A stretch of DNA of 64,000 nt from Chloroflexota bacterium. GTDB lineage: Bacteria > Chloroflexota > UBA11872. This document shows positions 8,500 to 17,215 of this stretch, in pieces (the stretch's first letter is position 1; the number at the start of each line of letters is the position of its first letter). The stretch spans positions 19,708 through 83,707 of the forward strand of contig JAPPNP010000054.1 of the NCBI GenBank assembly GCA_028873795.1. Direction: 5' to 3'. A program made the position numbers and the translations under genes. The notes under the pieces are model-generated. The model was not told the origin of the DNA, made no database searches, and worked only from the letters and a program-made list of their open reading frames with translations.

Positions 8500-9690
8500 A
8501 TGATGGCTGCAGCAGGCCGCGACGCGGGCGACGCCATCCCCGAAATCGGCGTCGGCGTGGTCGGCACCGGCTTCATGTGCCAGGCGCATGTGAATGCCTT
8601 TCGCACGCTGCCCTACATGGCCTACCCGCCGCCGGCCCGGCCCAGGCTGAGAGCCGTCGCGAGTCGGAAGCGCGCCAACGCCGAGGCGGCCGCCGGTCGC
8701 TATGGCTTCGAGACGGCCCATGCGGACTGGCGCGAGATGCTGGCCGATCCGGCGATCCAACTGGTCGACAACTGCGGACCCAACAACATCCACGCCGAGG
8801 TGAGCATCGCCGCTCTCGACGCGGGCAAGCACGTGCTGTGCGAGAAGCCGATGGGTCGGAACGCGGCCGAATCCCGGCAAATGCTGGACGCGGCCCGTCG
8901 CGCTTCCGGCAAGCACATGGTGGCGTTCAACTACCGCTTCGTACCCGCCGTGCGCAAGGCGCGAATGCTCATGGAGCAGGGCGCGCTGGGAGAGATCTTT
9001 CACTTTCGCGCGCGGTACTGCCAGGACTGGCTGGCCGACCCGGAGTTCCCGCGGGTGTGGCGGCTGCAGCAGGCGCTGTCTGGCAGCGGCGTCCTGGGCG
9101 ACCTGGGATCGCACATCGTGGACCTGGCCCGGTTCCTCGTCGGGGAGCCGACGGTGGTGAACGCCCGGCTCAAGACGTTTGTCTCAGAGCGACCGCTGCC
9201 GGAGAACCCGGATGAACAAGGGCCGGTGGACGTGGACGACGCCTTCGTGGCCTTGGTCGAGTTCGACAACGGCGCCATCGGCACGCTCGAGGCCACGCGA
9301 TTCGCCGTGGGCCACCGCAACGCCAACATGTTCGAGATCAACGGCTCCAAGGGCTCGCTCGGATTCAATCTGGAACGGCTCAACGAACTCGAGGTGCACT
9401 GGCGGCCGGACCCGGCGTCGAACTCCCAGGCGGGATTCCGCAGCGAGTTGATCACGGAGCCCGACGACCCGTTCATCGAGTGGTGGTGGCCCGTGGGACA
9501 TATCATCGGCTGGGAGCACACCTTCGTGCATCAAATCCACCACCTGCTCGACGCCATCGTGAACGACACCGACGTGGCGCCCTATGGCGCGACGTTCGAG
9601 GACGGCTGGCGCTGCGACGTGATCCTCGAAACCATCACCAGGTCCGCCGCGGAAGGCGGATCCCCCATCGAGATCGAGTACGCCCCATGA
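8500..9690 (+). CDS. Gfo/Idh/MocA family oxidoreductase (operon gene 1)
   Basis: A 396-residue NAD(P)-dependent sugar or inositol dehydrogenase of the Gfo/Idh/MocA family. The Rossmann motif is GVVGTGFMCQAH near residue 17, the catalytic-site motif is CEKPMG near residue 112, and GDLGSHIVDLARF supplies the conserved His region of the C-terminal domain. VEFDNGAIGTLEATRFAVGH follows, typical of the substrate-binding beta sheet. Two adjacent ATG codons (8500, 8503) make the start slightly ambiguous. Its TGA stop overlaps the ATG of the next gene as ATGA, so the pair is translationally coupled. Function inferred: oxidation or epimerisation of an imported sugar before action by the downstream isomerases. 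Confidence 0.9.
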   Translation: MMAAAGRDAGDAIPEIGVGVVGTGFMCQAHVNAFRTLPYMAYPPPARPRLRAVASRKRANAEAAAGRYGFETAHADWREMLADPAIQLVDNCGPNNIHAEVSIAALDAGKHVLCEKPMGRNAAESRQMLDAARRASGKHMVAFNYRFVPAVRKARMLMEQGALGEIFHFRARYCQDWLADPEFPRVWRLQQALSGSGVLGDLGSHIVDLARFLVGEPTVVNARLKTFVSERPLPENPDEQGPVDVDDAFVALVEFDNGAIGTLEATRFAVGHRNANMFEINGSKGSLGFNLERLNELEVHWRPDPASNSQAGFRSELITEPDDPFIEWWWPVGHIIGWEHTFVHQIHHLLDAIVNDTDVAPYGATFEDGWRCDVILETITRSAAEGGSPIEIEYAP

Positions 9691-10658
9691 GAATCGGCGT
9701 GGTGACGGTCTTGCTGCGCGACCTGCCGCTGCCGGAGGCCTTGGACTACCTGGCCTCGATTGGCGTGCAGGACCTGGAGATCGGCTGCGGGGCCTATCCC
9801 GGCAACGAGCACTGCAATGCGCAGGAGCTGTTGGCCAGCGACGAGAAGCGCGCGGAGTTCCAGGAGGCGATTGCGTCGCGTGGGCTCAAGCTGAGCGCAC
9901 TGGCCATGCACGGAAATCCCATTCATCCCAACGCGGAGATTGCCGAACGACATATCGTCGAGGAACGCGACGCGATTCGGCTGGCCGAGAAGCTGGGAGT
10001 CGAGACTGTCGTCGGCTTCTCGGGCTGTCCCGGCGATCACGAGGGCGCGAAGTATCCCAACTGGGTCACCAATGCCTGGCCGCCCGACTTTCCGGCGATC
10101 CTGGAGTGGCAGTGGGAATCCAAGGTGATTCCCTACTGGCGCGAGTCGGCGGCGTTCGCCCGCGACCACGGCATCCACAAGATCGCGCTGGAGATGCACC
10201 CGGGCTTCGTCGTCTACAACACCGAGACGCTCATGCGGCTGCGCGACGCGGTGGGGCCCGAGATCGGCGCCAACCTGGACCCGAGCCACCTCTTCTGGCA
10301 GGGCATCAACGTGCCGGAGGCGATTCTGGATATCGGGCGCGCGGGCGCGCTGCACCACTTCCACGCCAAGGACACCCGCATCGAGCCCACCATCGCGCGA
10401 AAGCACGGCGTGCTCGACACCAAGTCGCTCGCCAATACGTCCGAGCGCGCCTGGATCTTTCGCACCGTCGGCTATGGCCACGGGGCGGACGTGTGGCGCG
10501 ACATCGTGACGGCGCTGCGCACGGTGAATTACGACGGCCCCCTGAGCATCGAGCACGAGGACGCGCTCATGTCGCCGCGCGAGGGCCTGGAGAAGGCCGT
10601 GCGCTTCCTGCGCGAGATCATCATCGAGCAGCCCACCAGCGACGCGTACTGGGCCTAG
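9687..10658 (+). CDS. Sugar phosphate isomerase/epimerase, xylose-isomerase-like TIM barrel (operon gene 2)
   Basis: A 323-residue AP-endonuclease-2-like barrel. The true start is ATG 9687, overlapping the previous stop; the track ORF beginning at 9480 runs in the wrong frame of the upstream gene. Metal-ligand motifs appear in the usual order: ALEMHPGF (Glu), GANLDPSHLFWQG (Asp/His), HHFHAKDT (His) and LSIEHED (Glu). It is clearly paralogous to the gene at 47232, sharing VYNTETLMRLRDAVGP versus VYNVPTFMRLQDAVGP. Sugars or cyclitols are the likely substrates of this family. Sits three bases from the following isomerase gene. Confidence 0.9.
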   Translation: MRIGVVTVLLRDLPLPEALDYLASIGVQDLEIGCGAYPGNEHCNAQELLASDEKRAEFQEAIASRGLKLSALAMHGNPIHPNAEIAERHIVEERDAIRLAEKLGVETVVGFSGCPGDHEGAKYPNWVTNAWPPDFPAILEWQWESKVIPYWRESAAFARDHGIHKIALEMHPGFVVYNTETLMRLRDAVGPEIGANLDPSHLFWQGINVPEAILDIGRAGALHHFHAKDTRIEPTIARKHGVLDTKSLANTSERAWIFRTVGYGHGADVWRDIVTALRTVNYDGPLSIEHEDALMSPREGLEKAVRFLREIIIEQPTSDAYWA

Positions 10659-10660
10659 CG

Positions 10661-11464
10661 ATGATTCTGGCGGCCGCGCTCTACACGATCCGACGTGAGG
10701 TGCCGTCGCCCGCGGCATTCGCCGGCGGACTGCAACGGCTGCGCGACATCGGCTATCGAGGCGTCGAGGCGGGGGGCGTGCCGTTGTTGGAAGGCCCCGA
10801 TCCCGCGATCTCGGCGCGCGACCTGAAGCGCATGTTGGATGACGCCGGGTTGCAATGCGTCGGCGCCCACGCGCGGTGGCGCGAGATCCGCGACGACACC
10901 TCGGCGGTCATCGATCGGCTGCAAGAGCTCGACTGCCCCATCATCAGCGTTCCCGCGTTCATCGACGAGTTCGACCGATTCGAGCCCGCAAGCTACGCCA
11001 CGTTCGCCGGTGAGGCGGCGCTTGTGACGCAGGTCCTCGGCGAGCACGGCATGCGCCTGGGCTATCACCATCACGCGCACGAGTTTCTGCGCTTCGGCGC
11101 CGACCGCCGCACGATGTTCGATGTGCTGATCGACGAACCAAGTCTGGCCATCGAGATCGACGTCTATTGGGCGGCGTTCGGCGGCGTGGACCCGGCCGGA
11201 CTGATCGAGCGCCTGCCGGGACGGGTGCCGCTGCTGCACTGCAAGGACCTGGAGATGATTCGCGACGCCGAAGCCGGCGCGCGTCCCTTCTTTGCGCCGG
11301 TCGGCGAGGGCAACCTGAACTGGGACCGCATTCTGGCCGCCAGCCAAGCCGCCGGGACCGAGGCGTGGGTCGTCGAGCAAGACCAGTGCTTGCGTGATCC
11401 CTTCGACTGTCTGCGATCCAGTTTCGAGTTTCTGCAAGCGCGCGTTCCGTCGTCGCACGCTTGA
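10661..11464 (+). CDS. Sugar phosphate isomerase/epimerase, inosose-dehydratase-like TIM barrel (operon gene 3)
   Basis: A 267-residue barrel beginning MILAAALYTIRREVP at ATG 10661, two bases after the stop of the previous gene. The long track ORF from 10106 is an out-of-frame extension. Motifs include GYRGVEAGGVPL near the start, LGYHHHAHEF, IEIDVYWAAFGGVDP, VPLLHCKDLEM and WVVEQDQC, matching the metal-binding residues of inosose isomerase/dehydratase and related proteins. It differs from the barrel just upstream, so the operon carries two distinct isomerase types. A family B palindrome lies between it and the next oxidoreductase gene. Confidence 0.88.
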   Translation: MILAAALYTIRREVPSPAAFAGGLQRLRDIGYRGVEAGGVPLLEGPDPAISARDLKRMLDDAGLQCVGAHARWREIRDDTSAVIDRLQELDCPIISVPAFIDEFDRFEPASYATFAGEAALVTQVLGEHGMRLGYHHHAHEFLRFGADRRTMFDVLIDEPSLAIEIDVYWAAFGGVDPAGLIERLPGRVPLLHCKDLEMIRDAEAGARPFFAPVGEGNLNWDRILAASQAAGTEAWVVEQDQCLRDPFDCLRSSFEFLQARVPSSHA

Positions 11465-11488
11465 TGGATCGGGTGAATAAAGCGGGAC

Positions 11489-11513
11489 GGGCGGGTCGCA
11501 GACCCGCCCCTAC
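11489..11513. repeat. Family B palindrome inside the operon
   Basis: GGCGGGTCGCAGACCCGCCCCTAC: stem GGCGGGTC/GACCCGCC. It lies between two co-directional genes and ends 20 bases before the next start codon, so it could reduce read-through or stabilise upstream mRNA. Confidence 0.6.
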
Positions 11514-11533
11514 ACATCCAAGGAGTGCACGGC

Positions 11534-12646
11534 ATGGCGGGTGAAATCGGCATCGGCATCGTGGGCGCGGGAGGGGTCGCCAGGGGCGCGCACGTGCCCG
11601 GCTACCTGAGCATGCCGGACCGCTGCCGCATCGTGGCCATTGCCGATATCGAAATCGAGCGCGCCCAACAGCTGGCGGCGCAGTTCGATATCCCGCACGT
11701 CTTCGACAGCTACGAGCAGCTGCTGGAGGTGGACGAGATCGACGCCGTGAGCGTGTGCACCCATTCAGACTTCCACGCGCCGGTGGCCATTGCCGCGCTG
11801 GAGTCCGGTCGCCACGTCATGACCGAGAAGCCGATGGCGGTTGATTTGGCCAGCGCGCGCGCCATGGTGGAGGCGTCGCACAAGGCCAAGCGCATCCTCG
11901 CCGTGGACTTTCAGACGCGCTTCATCCAGCAGACCCAGACCATGAAGCGGTTCGTCGACGCCGGCGACTTGGGCGAGATCTACTTCGCCCGCGGCCGCTA
12001 CGTGCGGCGACGAGGCATCCCGGGACGCCAGGCCTTCCACACCAGGGCGCAAAGCGGCGGCGGCGCGCTGATGGACATCGGCGTGCACATTCTCGACACC
12101 GGCTTGTGGCTCATGGGGTTCCCCACTGCCGTGTCGGCATCGGGATCGACATTCCGCAAGCTCATCACTCAGGAGGAATTGTTCAATCCCATGGGCGATT
12201 GGGATCGGTCGGCGACCGACGTGGACGAGAGCGCGGTGGGGCTGATCAAATTCGCCAACGGCGCGGTCATGACCCTCGAGTGCGCCTGGGGAATAAACGT
12301 CGGGGAGACGGACTTCGGCATCACCCTGGCGGGCGACAAGGGCGGCGGCGAGGTGCGCTTCGTCGAGGCGCAGCACGCCGCGTCCGGCTCGCATCCGGTG
12401 CGCGTGTTCAAAGACACCGGCGAGATGCTGGTCGACCTGATTCCGAGCTCGGATTCGGCGGTGCAGTTCCACTCGTCAGGCGATCCCCCCAAGCCGCACA
12501 CGCTGTCGATGCAGAACTTCGTCAACGCGATCATCGAGGGCACCGAGCCCCTGGTGACCGGTGACCAGGGCCTGATCACCAGCACAATCATCGACGCGAT
12601 TTACCGGTCGGCGGAGACCGGTCATCAGGTGGACATAAAGCCCTAG
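11534..12646 (+). CDS. Gfo/Idh/MocA family oxidoreductase (operon gene 4)
   Basis: A 370-residue dehydrogenase starting at ATG 11534, chosen because AAGGAG ends 9 bases upstream; the track GTG at 11525 would leave no spacer. Motifs are GIVGAGGVARGAHVPGY, TEKPMAVDLASARAM, LAVDFQTRFIQQT and GALMDIGVHILDTGLWLMG. The last gives the His commonly used in catalysis. It has only family-level likeness to the first gene of the operon, so the two probably act on different substrates or steps. Its stop is followed by a family A repeat and then a convergent methyltransferase gene. Confidence 0.9.
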   Translation: MAGEIGIGIVGAGGVARGAHVPGYLSMPDRCRIVAIADIEIERAQQLAAQFDIPHVFDSYEQLLEVDEIDAVSVCTHSDFHAPVAIAALESGRHVMTEKPMAVDLASARAMVEASHKAKRILAVDFQTRFIQQTQTMKRFVDAGDLGEIYFARGRYVRRRGIPGRQAFHTRAQSGGGALMDIGVHILDTGLWLMGFPTAVSASGSTFRKLITQEELFNPMGDWDRSATDVDESAVGLIKFANGAVMTLECAWGINVGETDFGITLAGDKGGGEVRFVEAQHAASGSHPVRVFKDTGEMLVDLIPSSDSAVQFHSSGDPPKPHTLSMQNFVNAIIEGTEPLVTGDQGLITSTIIDAIYRSAETGHQVDIKP

Positions 12647-12697
12647 AGCGCTTCGCCAAGCGCGCGTCCGGTCCCTTCTTTGCTCTGGTGAGACCCT

Positions 12698-12738
12698 CGC
12701 GTAACCCCTCCGTCATTCCGGCGGAAGCCGGAATCCAG
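12698..12738. repeat. Family A palindrome, canonical copy
   Basis: CGCGTAACCCCTCCGTCATTCCGGC, GGAA, GCCGGAATCCAG. The left flank matches the copy at 7013. Confidence 0.7.
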
Positions 12739-12769
12739 TTCGGTCAGCCCTGAATGTGCGCTGTTTGGG

Positions 12770-12794
12770 GTAGGGGCGGGTCTCAGACCCGCCC
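12770..12794. repeat. Family B palindrome overlapping a stop codon
   Basis: GTAGGGGCGGGTCTCAGACCCGCCC. The minus-strand stop of the methyltransferase gene (12783-12785) lies within the hairpin. Confidence 0.65.
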
Positions 12795-13652
12795 GTCGGG
12801 CCGGATCGGCCTCCTAAACAGGCTGTACCCGAAGCGAAGCGTTTCCGGATAGCGATTCCCAGAGTCGAACGCCAAGAGCGCGCGCCGCACCTCGGCGTCG
12901 AAGCGCTCGACATCGTGCCCGAGGGCGCGTCGCGAGAACCTCGCGGTGGAGCGCAGATTCCCCAGGACCGAATCCACCGTCCAGACGTGGGGATGCGGAA
13001 AACCGAAGGTGCCGACGTGCTCGAAGCCGTGGCCCGTCAACACGACGCGCTCGGTGTCGGCGCCACGAGGCCGCGATGACGGCTGCTGGCTCGAGAGTTT
13101 CGTGGTGACGTCCGATCGCGCCCACGGCCGAACGGCCGCTCGCAAGACGTCATGCCACGGCTCCTGGCCCACCATCGGGCTGAAACACCCCAGCGTCGAC
13201 AGGCAGCAACCGGGCGCGAGCCACTCAAGGGCCCCTTTGGCGACCAACTGCTGATCCAGCCGGTGAAAGGCCTCGCCGATGGCGATCAGCTCGAACGAGC
13301 CCGGCGCGGCCTCGACCTCCTCGGCCCGCCCGACCATCCAGCGGATGTTCGTCAGTCCCTGCCGTTCGGCCCCTGCCCGCCCAACCTCGATCATCTCCGG
13401 CTCCTGGTCGATGGCCCAGACTTCGCCGAAATGCCGCGCGAGCGGAAGCGCCACCCGCCCCGGACCACACGCCAGGTCCAGCAGGCGTCCTTCGCCCGTG
13501 ACTCGGGCGCGCTGCCGGAGATCGTCGAGCAACTCCTCCGGATAGGCAGGCCGAAATCGCGCGTAGTCCTCGGCAGTGCCCGAGAAGAGGTCCGTGAGCA
13601 TTCCTGAGTCCATGGGTCGAACTCGACGTTTGTCCGATCCCGATTGGCTCAT
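12783..13652 (-). CDS. SAM-dependent methyltransferase, class I
   Basis: A 289-residue protein with a complete class I fold start: motif I LLDLACGPGRVALPLARHF near residue 57, the acidic strand-2 residue in VWAIDQEPEMI, and a strand-4 region FELIAIGEAFHRLD. FSGTAEDYARFRPAYPEELL at the N-terminus is typical of the small-molecule methyltransferase group acting on metabolites. Start ATG 13652; an internal ATG at 13613 (MDSGMLTDLF) is an alternative. The substrate is unknown. The last codons and the stop lie within a family B palindrome, so the C-terminal residues may have been set by repeat insertion. Confidence 0.85.
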   Translation of the reverse strand: MSQSGSDKRRVRPMDSGMLTDLFSGTAEDYARFRPAYPEELLDDLRQRARVTGEGRLLDLACGPGRVALPLARHFGEVWAIDQEPEMIEVGRAGAERQGLTNIRWMVGRAEEVEAAPGSFELIAIGEAFHRLDQQLVAKGALEWLAPGCCLSTLGCFSPMVGQEPWHDVLRAAVRPWARSDVTTKLSSQQPSSRPRGADTERVVLTGHGFEHVGTFGFPHPHVWTVDSVLGNLRSTARFSRRALGHDVERFDAEVRRALLAFDSGNRYPETLRFGYSLFRRPIRPDGRV

Positions 13653-13742
13653 GCTCGATGCCGCCGCCGTGCTCGCCTGGACGGCAATCTTGGCATCTCC
13701 AACCGGGCGCGCCCGCCGGCGCCGGCGTAGCGCCCTGCGCGG

Positions 13743-14480
13743 TCAGGCGGTCGATGCGGCCAGCAGGCGTCCGCGGGCGGGCGTTGAGGCAGGGGCGCCG
13801 GCGAGTTGGGCGACATGCCACAGGGTGGCTTGGTTGGCGGTGACGACGGGCTTGCACAGGAGGTCTTCGAGGTCCTCGATGACGGCGGCGGTGCGCAGGC
13901 CTGTGCAGCTGATGAAGATCGCATCGGTCTCAGGCGTGTCCAAGTCTTTCGACACGACATCGAGCGTCTCTGCGGGCTCAATGGCCTCGATGTCGCCGCG
14001 CCGATTCAAGCCGACCAGGTTGACGACCTCGAAGCCAGCGGATTCGAGGTAGGCGCGCAGCCGCTTGTTGAGCGCGTCGACATGCGGCGAGAGCACGGCC
14101 ACCCGGCGCACGCCAAGCTCGTGCAGCGCCGCAGCCGCGGCAGCCGAGGTCGTGGTGGCCGGTATGCCGGCGGCGGTGCGCATGTCTGCCACGATCGCCG
14201 CGTCGCCGTCGGGGCCGAGGACGTAGCTGCCCGAGGTGCACCCGTAGGCCACGGCCAGCGCGCCGCGCTCGGCCAGGCGTCGCGCCGCGCGGCCGATGCC
14301 CGGACCGCGCGGGAGTTCTTCCACGTGCGCTAGCGTGATGCCCTCGGGGCCAAGCTCGGGCGCGGAGTCCACCGGTTCGATGTCGAGCGCGAGGCCCGGC
14401 GGAACGAACAGCTCCAACTCAGCAAGATGCCCCGCCTGCACGGCCTCGGGCCACACGATGCCGATGCGGCACGCGCCCAT
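13743..14480 (-). CDS. Asp/Glu/hydantoin racemase superfamily protein, maleate isomerase/arylmalonate decarboxylase-like
   Basis: A 245-residue two-domain racemase-fold protein. Two catalytic-type cysteines lie where expected: AVAYGCTSGSYV near residue 81 and IFISCTGLRT near residue 193. GVRRVAVLSPHVDALNKRLRAYLESAGFEV is typical of the maleate cis-trans isomerase branch. Both Cys being present favours isomerase or racemase over decarboxylase activity. It starts at ATG 14480, four bases after the stop of the M24 gene (transcribed right to left), so the two are likely co-transcribed; the M24 protein may release an acid that this enzyme isomerises. Confidence 0.85.
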   Translation of the reverse strand: MGACRIGIVWPEAVQAGHLAELELFVPPGLALDIEPVDSAPELGPEGITLAHVEELPRGPGIGRAARRLAERGALAVAYGCTSGSYVLGPDGDAAIVADMRTAAGIPATTTSAAAAAALHELGVRRVAVLSPHVDALNKRLRAYLESAGFEVVNLVGLNRRGDIEAIEPAETLDVVSKDLDTPETDAIFISCTGLRTAAVIEDLEDLLCKPVVTANQATLWHVAQLAGAPASTPARGRLLAASTA

Positions 14481-14484
14481 TTCG

Positions 14485-15690
14485 CTAGCGCTCGATGAGG
14501 ACGCGCTCGCCGTGGGTCAGCACCTCACACCCGTCCCTGGTGATCACGCTGGTCTCGCTGAAGGCGACGCCGAACTCTCCCAGCCGCCGCACGGCGATGG
14601 GGTGATGGAACACCATGCCCGGTTCGAGCACCGTGTCGTGATCGCGCTGGATGAACCCCGTCGCGTCGGCCCAGTTTGGCGGAAATCCCGCGCCGATGCC
14701 GTAGCCGAAGTTGCCGTGAAACACCAGGTCGTCGCCGGCCGCGGCGAGCGCGTGCCAGCCGATCTCGGCCACGTCGCGGGCGACTGCGCCCGGTCGCAGC
14801 GTCTCCAGCACGGCGTCGAGGGCGGCGGTGCAGGCGTCCGCCGCGCGCCGGACCTCGTCGGACGCCGGACCGATGGTCAGCGTGCGCATCTGCGGCGCGG
14901 TGTAGCGCTGGTGGCAAGCGCCGATCTCGAGCAGGACGTTGTCTCCCGCTTCGAGCGTGCGGCGCTTGTGGGTGGAGTGCAGGATGCCCGAGCGGCGACC
15001 GCTGGTGACGATCGGCGACAGGCAGGGATACTCGCCGCCCGCGCGCGTCATGGCCGCGTACGCCGCGCCGGCGACGTCCCCGTCCGTGACTCCGGCAGCC
15101 GCAGTCTCCACGGCGGCCTCGGTGGCCGCCCGCGTGGCCAGCGCCGCCCACCGGATGTGTTCGATCTCGGCGGGTGACTTCAGGCGCTTGAGCTCGATGA
15201 ACAGCTCGCTGGCGCTGACGAACTCGGCCCCGGGCAGCGACTGCTCCAGTCCGGCGCGAAAGGCCGGCGTCTGCCCCCAGTTGGCGTCGTCGGCGCCGAT
15301 GCGGCCGCGTTCCAGTCCGTGCTCGGCCAGCATGGACGCGGCGTAGGCCGGCCGGTCGCTTCCGGGCGGATAGCCCCGCAGGTCCTCGAACCAGACGCTG
15401 AGCCAGGCGCTGCCGAACTCCGGTGGGTCCATCGCGATGGCCGGCTCGCCGTGGCGGGGCAAGACCAGGCAGGCGGCGCCGTCCACGGCGAATGTCTGAA
15501 AGCCCGAGAGATAGAACACGTTGGCCGGGTTCATCACCAGCAGGGCATCGAGTCCGGCGGCGTCCATGGCAGCGTGGGCGCGTCGCAATCGGCCGCGGTA
15601 CTCGTCGACGGAAAATGCCAGCTCTTTGCCGACACCCTTCAAGTCGTCGGCCGGGAACTGTCCGCCGTCAAGGCTGCGGTGGATTCGCAT
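14485..15690 (-). CDS. M24 family creatinase/ectoine-hydrolase-like protein, metal ligands replaced
   Basis: A 401-residue pita-bread-fold protein with an N-terminal creatinase domain (DALLVMNPANVFYLSGFQ) and a C-terminal M24 domain. ATG 15690 is chosen over the track GTG/other start at 15717 because GAAGG precedes it. The residues that bind two metals in methionine aminopeptidase and prolidase are changed: the first Asp is Glu in NVLLEIGA and the second region reads RYTAPQMRT, resembling metal-free creatinase (YTALERT). The conserved His of GILHSTHKRR remains. GYGIGAGFPPNWADATGF recalls ectoine-hydrolase-type members. Likely hydrolyses a C-N bond in a small organic solute. Coupled to the downstream racemase-like gene. 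Confidence 0.85.
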   Translation of the reverse strand: MRIHRSLDGGQFPADDLKGVGKELAFSVDEYRGRLRRAHAAMDAAGLDALLVMNPANVFYLSGFQTFAVDGAACLVLPRHGEPAIAMDPPEFGSAWLSVWFEDLRGYPPGSDRPAYAASMLAEHGLERGRIGADDANWGQTPAFRAGLEQSLPGAEFVSASELFIELKRLKSPAEIEHIRWAALATRAATEAAVETAAAGVTDGDVAGAAYAAMTRAGGEYPCLSPIVTSGRRSGILHSTHKRRTLEAGDNVLLEIGACHQRYTAPQMRTLTIGPASDEVRRAADACTAALDAVLETLRPGAVARDVAEIGWHALAAAGDDLVFHGNFGYGIGAGFPPNWADATGFIQRDHDTVLEPGMVFHHPIAVRRLGEFGVAFSETSVITRDGCEVLTHGERVLIER

Positions 15691-15723
15691 GGCTACCTTC
15701 TCTGGGGAGCCCCACACGGCATC

Positions 15724-15748
15724 GTAGGGGCGGGTTTCAAACCCGCCC
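15724..15748. repeat. Family B palindrome
   Basis: GTAGGGGCGGGTTTCAAACCCGCCC, a perfect GGCGGGTTT/AAACCCGCC hairpin with a short C loop, upstream of the M24 gene start. Confidence 0.65.
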
Positions 15749-15798
15749 GTTCCCCACGCGGCAAGGACGCTCCGTGGGTCACCGAGGAATCAGCCGAC

Positions 15799-15828
15799 CT
15801 GGATTCCGGCGTTCGCCGGAATGACGGA
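15799..15828. repeat. Family A palindrome
   Basis: CTGGATTCCGGCGTTCGCCGGAATGACGGA; reverse orientation of the canonical unit, perfect ATTCCGGCG/CGCCGGAAT stem. Confidence 0.7.
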
Positions 15829-15877
15829 TCGGTACGCGGATAGTGTGGGGTGATTGGCAAGGGTGGCCTCCGCCACA

Positions 15878-16885
15878 TCAGCGGTACTCGTGCGGACCCC
15901 ACGGGGCGTTGTAGTAAGTGGCTATGGCTCGTCCTGGCGGCGCCACCGCGTCCAGCCGCTCGCGATCGTCGGTGGTGACCTCAACGCTGATCGCGCCCAG
16001 GTTCTCCGCCCACTGCTCCGGGGTGCGTGGACCCACGATGGGGCTCGTGATCCCCGGCTGCCGCATGTTCCATGCCAGGGCCAGCTGGCCGGGCGTGCAG
16101 CCCTTGTCGTCGGCGATGGCCGTCAGCTCGTCCACCACGGCAAACGCCGGATCGGTGAAGAGGCCACGCTGGCGCTGAGTCTCGACGCTGCGCTCGTAGC
16201 GCGATCCGGACGGCGGCGACGCGCCGCGGGCATACCGGCCCGTCAGGAATCCGCCCGCCAGGGGCGCCCAGGGAATAATCCCGATGCCGAAGTTCAGCGC
16301 CATCGGCACCAGCTCTCGCTCGATGCGCCGGTCGAGCAGGTGATACGGCGGCTGGTCGCAGATCGTGCGATTGAGTCCCAACTCGCGTGAGATCCACAGC
16401 GACTCCACCACTTGCCAGGCCGGGTACGTGCTCGTGCCGACGTAGCGCACCTTGCCGGCGCGAATCAGGTCGTCGAGCGCGCGCAGCGTCTCGTCCAGCG
16501 GCACGTCCGTCACGGGCCGATGCACCTGGTAGAGGTCGATGTAGTCGGTTTGCAGGCGGCGCAGAGAGGCCTCGCACTGCTCGATGATGTGGCGGCGGCT
16601 GTTCCCCTGCGCGTTTGGGTCGTCGTCGTCCATGGGAAAGTGGACCTTGGTGGCCAGCACCAGGCGCGAGCGTCGGCCCGACCCGCCGAGCGCCTTCCCG
16701 ACCATGGTCTCGCTGGTGCCGCGGCCGTAGGAGTTGGCCGTGTCCATGAAGTTGACGCCGGCATCGAGCGCGCGGTCGATGATGGCCTGCGTCTGGTCTT
16801 GATCGGTCACCTGGCCGAAGTTCCAGCAGCCCAGACACAGCGGGCTGACCCTGACCCCCGTGCGACCGAGATTGCGGTACTCCAT
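15878..16885 (-). CDS. Aldo/keto reductase
   Basis: A 335-residue NADPH-type aldo/keto reductase starting MEYRNLGRTGVRVSPLCLGCW at ATG 16885. The catalytic tetrad is visible: Asp in NFMDTANSYG (near residue 52), Tyr five residues later in SYGRGTSE, Lys in VLATKVHF, and His in DLYQVHRPV. NRTICDQPPYHLLDR and the C-terminal SPIVGPRTPEQWAENLGA, which binds the cofactor phosphate region, complete the fold. Length is normal for the family. Likely reduces a sugar aldehyde or ketone in the surrounding carbohydrate metabolism. It is not clearly in an operon; repeats lie downstream. Confidence 0.92.
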   Translation of the reverse strand: MEYRNLGRTGVRVSPLCLGCWNFGQVTDQDQTQAIIDRALDAGVNFMDTANSYGRGTSETMVGKALGGSGRRSRLVLATKVHFPMDDDDPNAQGNSRRHIIEQCEASLRRLQTDYIDLYQVHRPVTDVPLDETLRALDDLIRAGKVRYVGTSTYPAWQVVESLWISRELGLNRTICDQPPYHLLDRRIERELVPMALNFGIGIIPWAPLAGGFLTGRYARGASPPSGSRYERSVETQRQRGLFTDPAFAVVDELTAIADDKGCTPGQLALAWNMRQPGITSPIVGPRTPEQWAENLGAISVEVTTDDRERLDAVAPPGRAIATYYNAPWGPHEYR

Positions 16886-17215
16886 GGCCCAGTCTCCCCG
16901 TGCGCGCCGTTGCCGCTAGGGCGAGTGTGTCACGCCGTCCGGCGACGCGCAGGCTGACGCACCCTGGGCGACGTCCGGGCTGGCCGCCGGAACAATCGGC
17001 GAATTGCCGTCTGCTTCAGGTGTAGTCGCCGGGATCGGCCACGACCAGACCTGGTCCTTGGGGATGGGCTTCCACGACGTTGGCCGCAAGGTGGCGGCCT
17101 TTCGGGACGTCCGCCTCTTCGAGCCGGCGAGCACCGGTGGTCTTTACGCCGCGGGCGCCCGCGGCTGATAATCCAGCGTCAGCGCGGGATGCTTCTCAAG
17201 CAAGGACAAGATCCG
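16886..17215. other. Intergenic gap between divergent genes
   Basis: About 330 bases between the aldo/keto reductase and the PhyH gene. The short ORFs called here (16916-17134 and others) have no recognisable motif or ribosome binding site. The region must hold promoters for both genes, but I see no convincing elements. Confidence 0.4.

Noticed and set aside
16916-17134. 72-residue minus-strand ORF
   Set aside because: No ribosome site, no recognisable motif and no support beyond an open frame.
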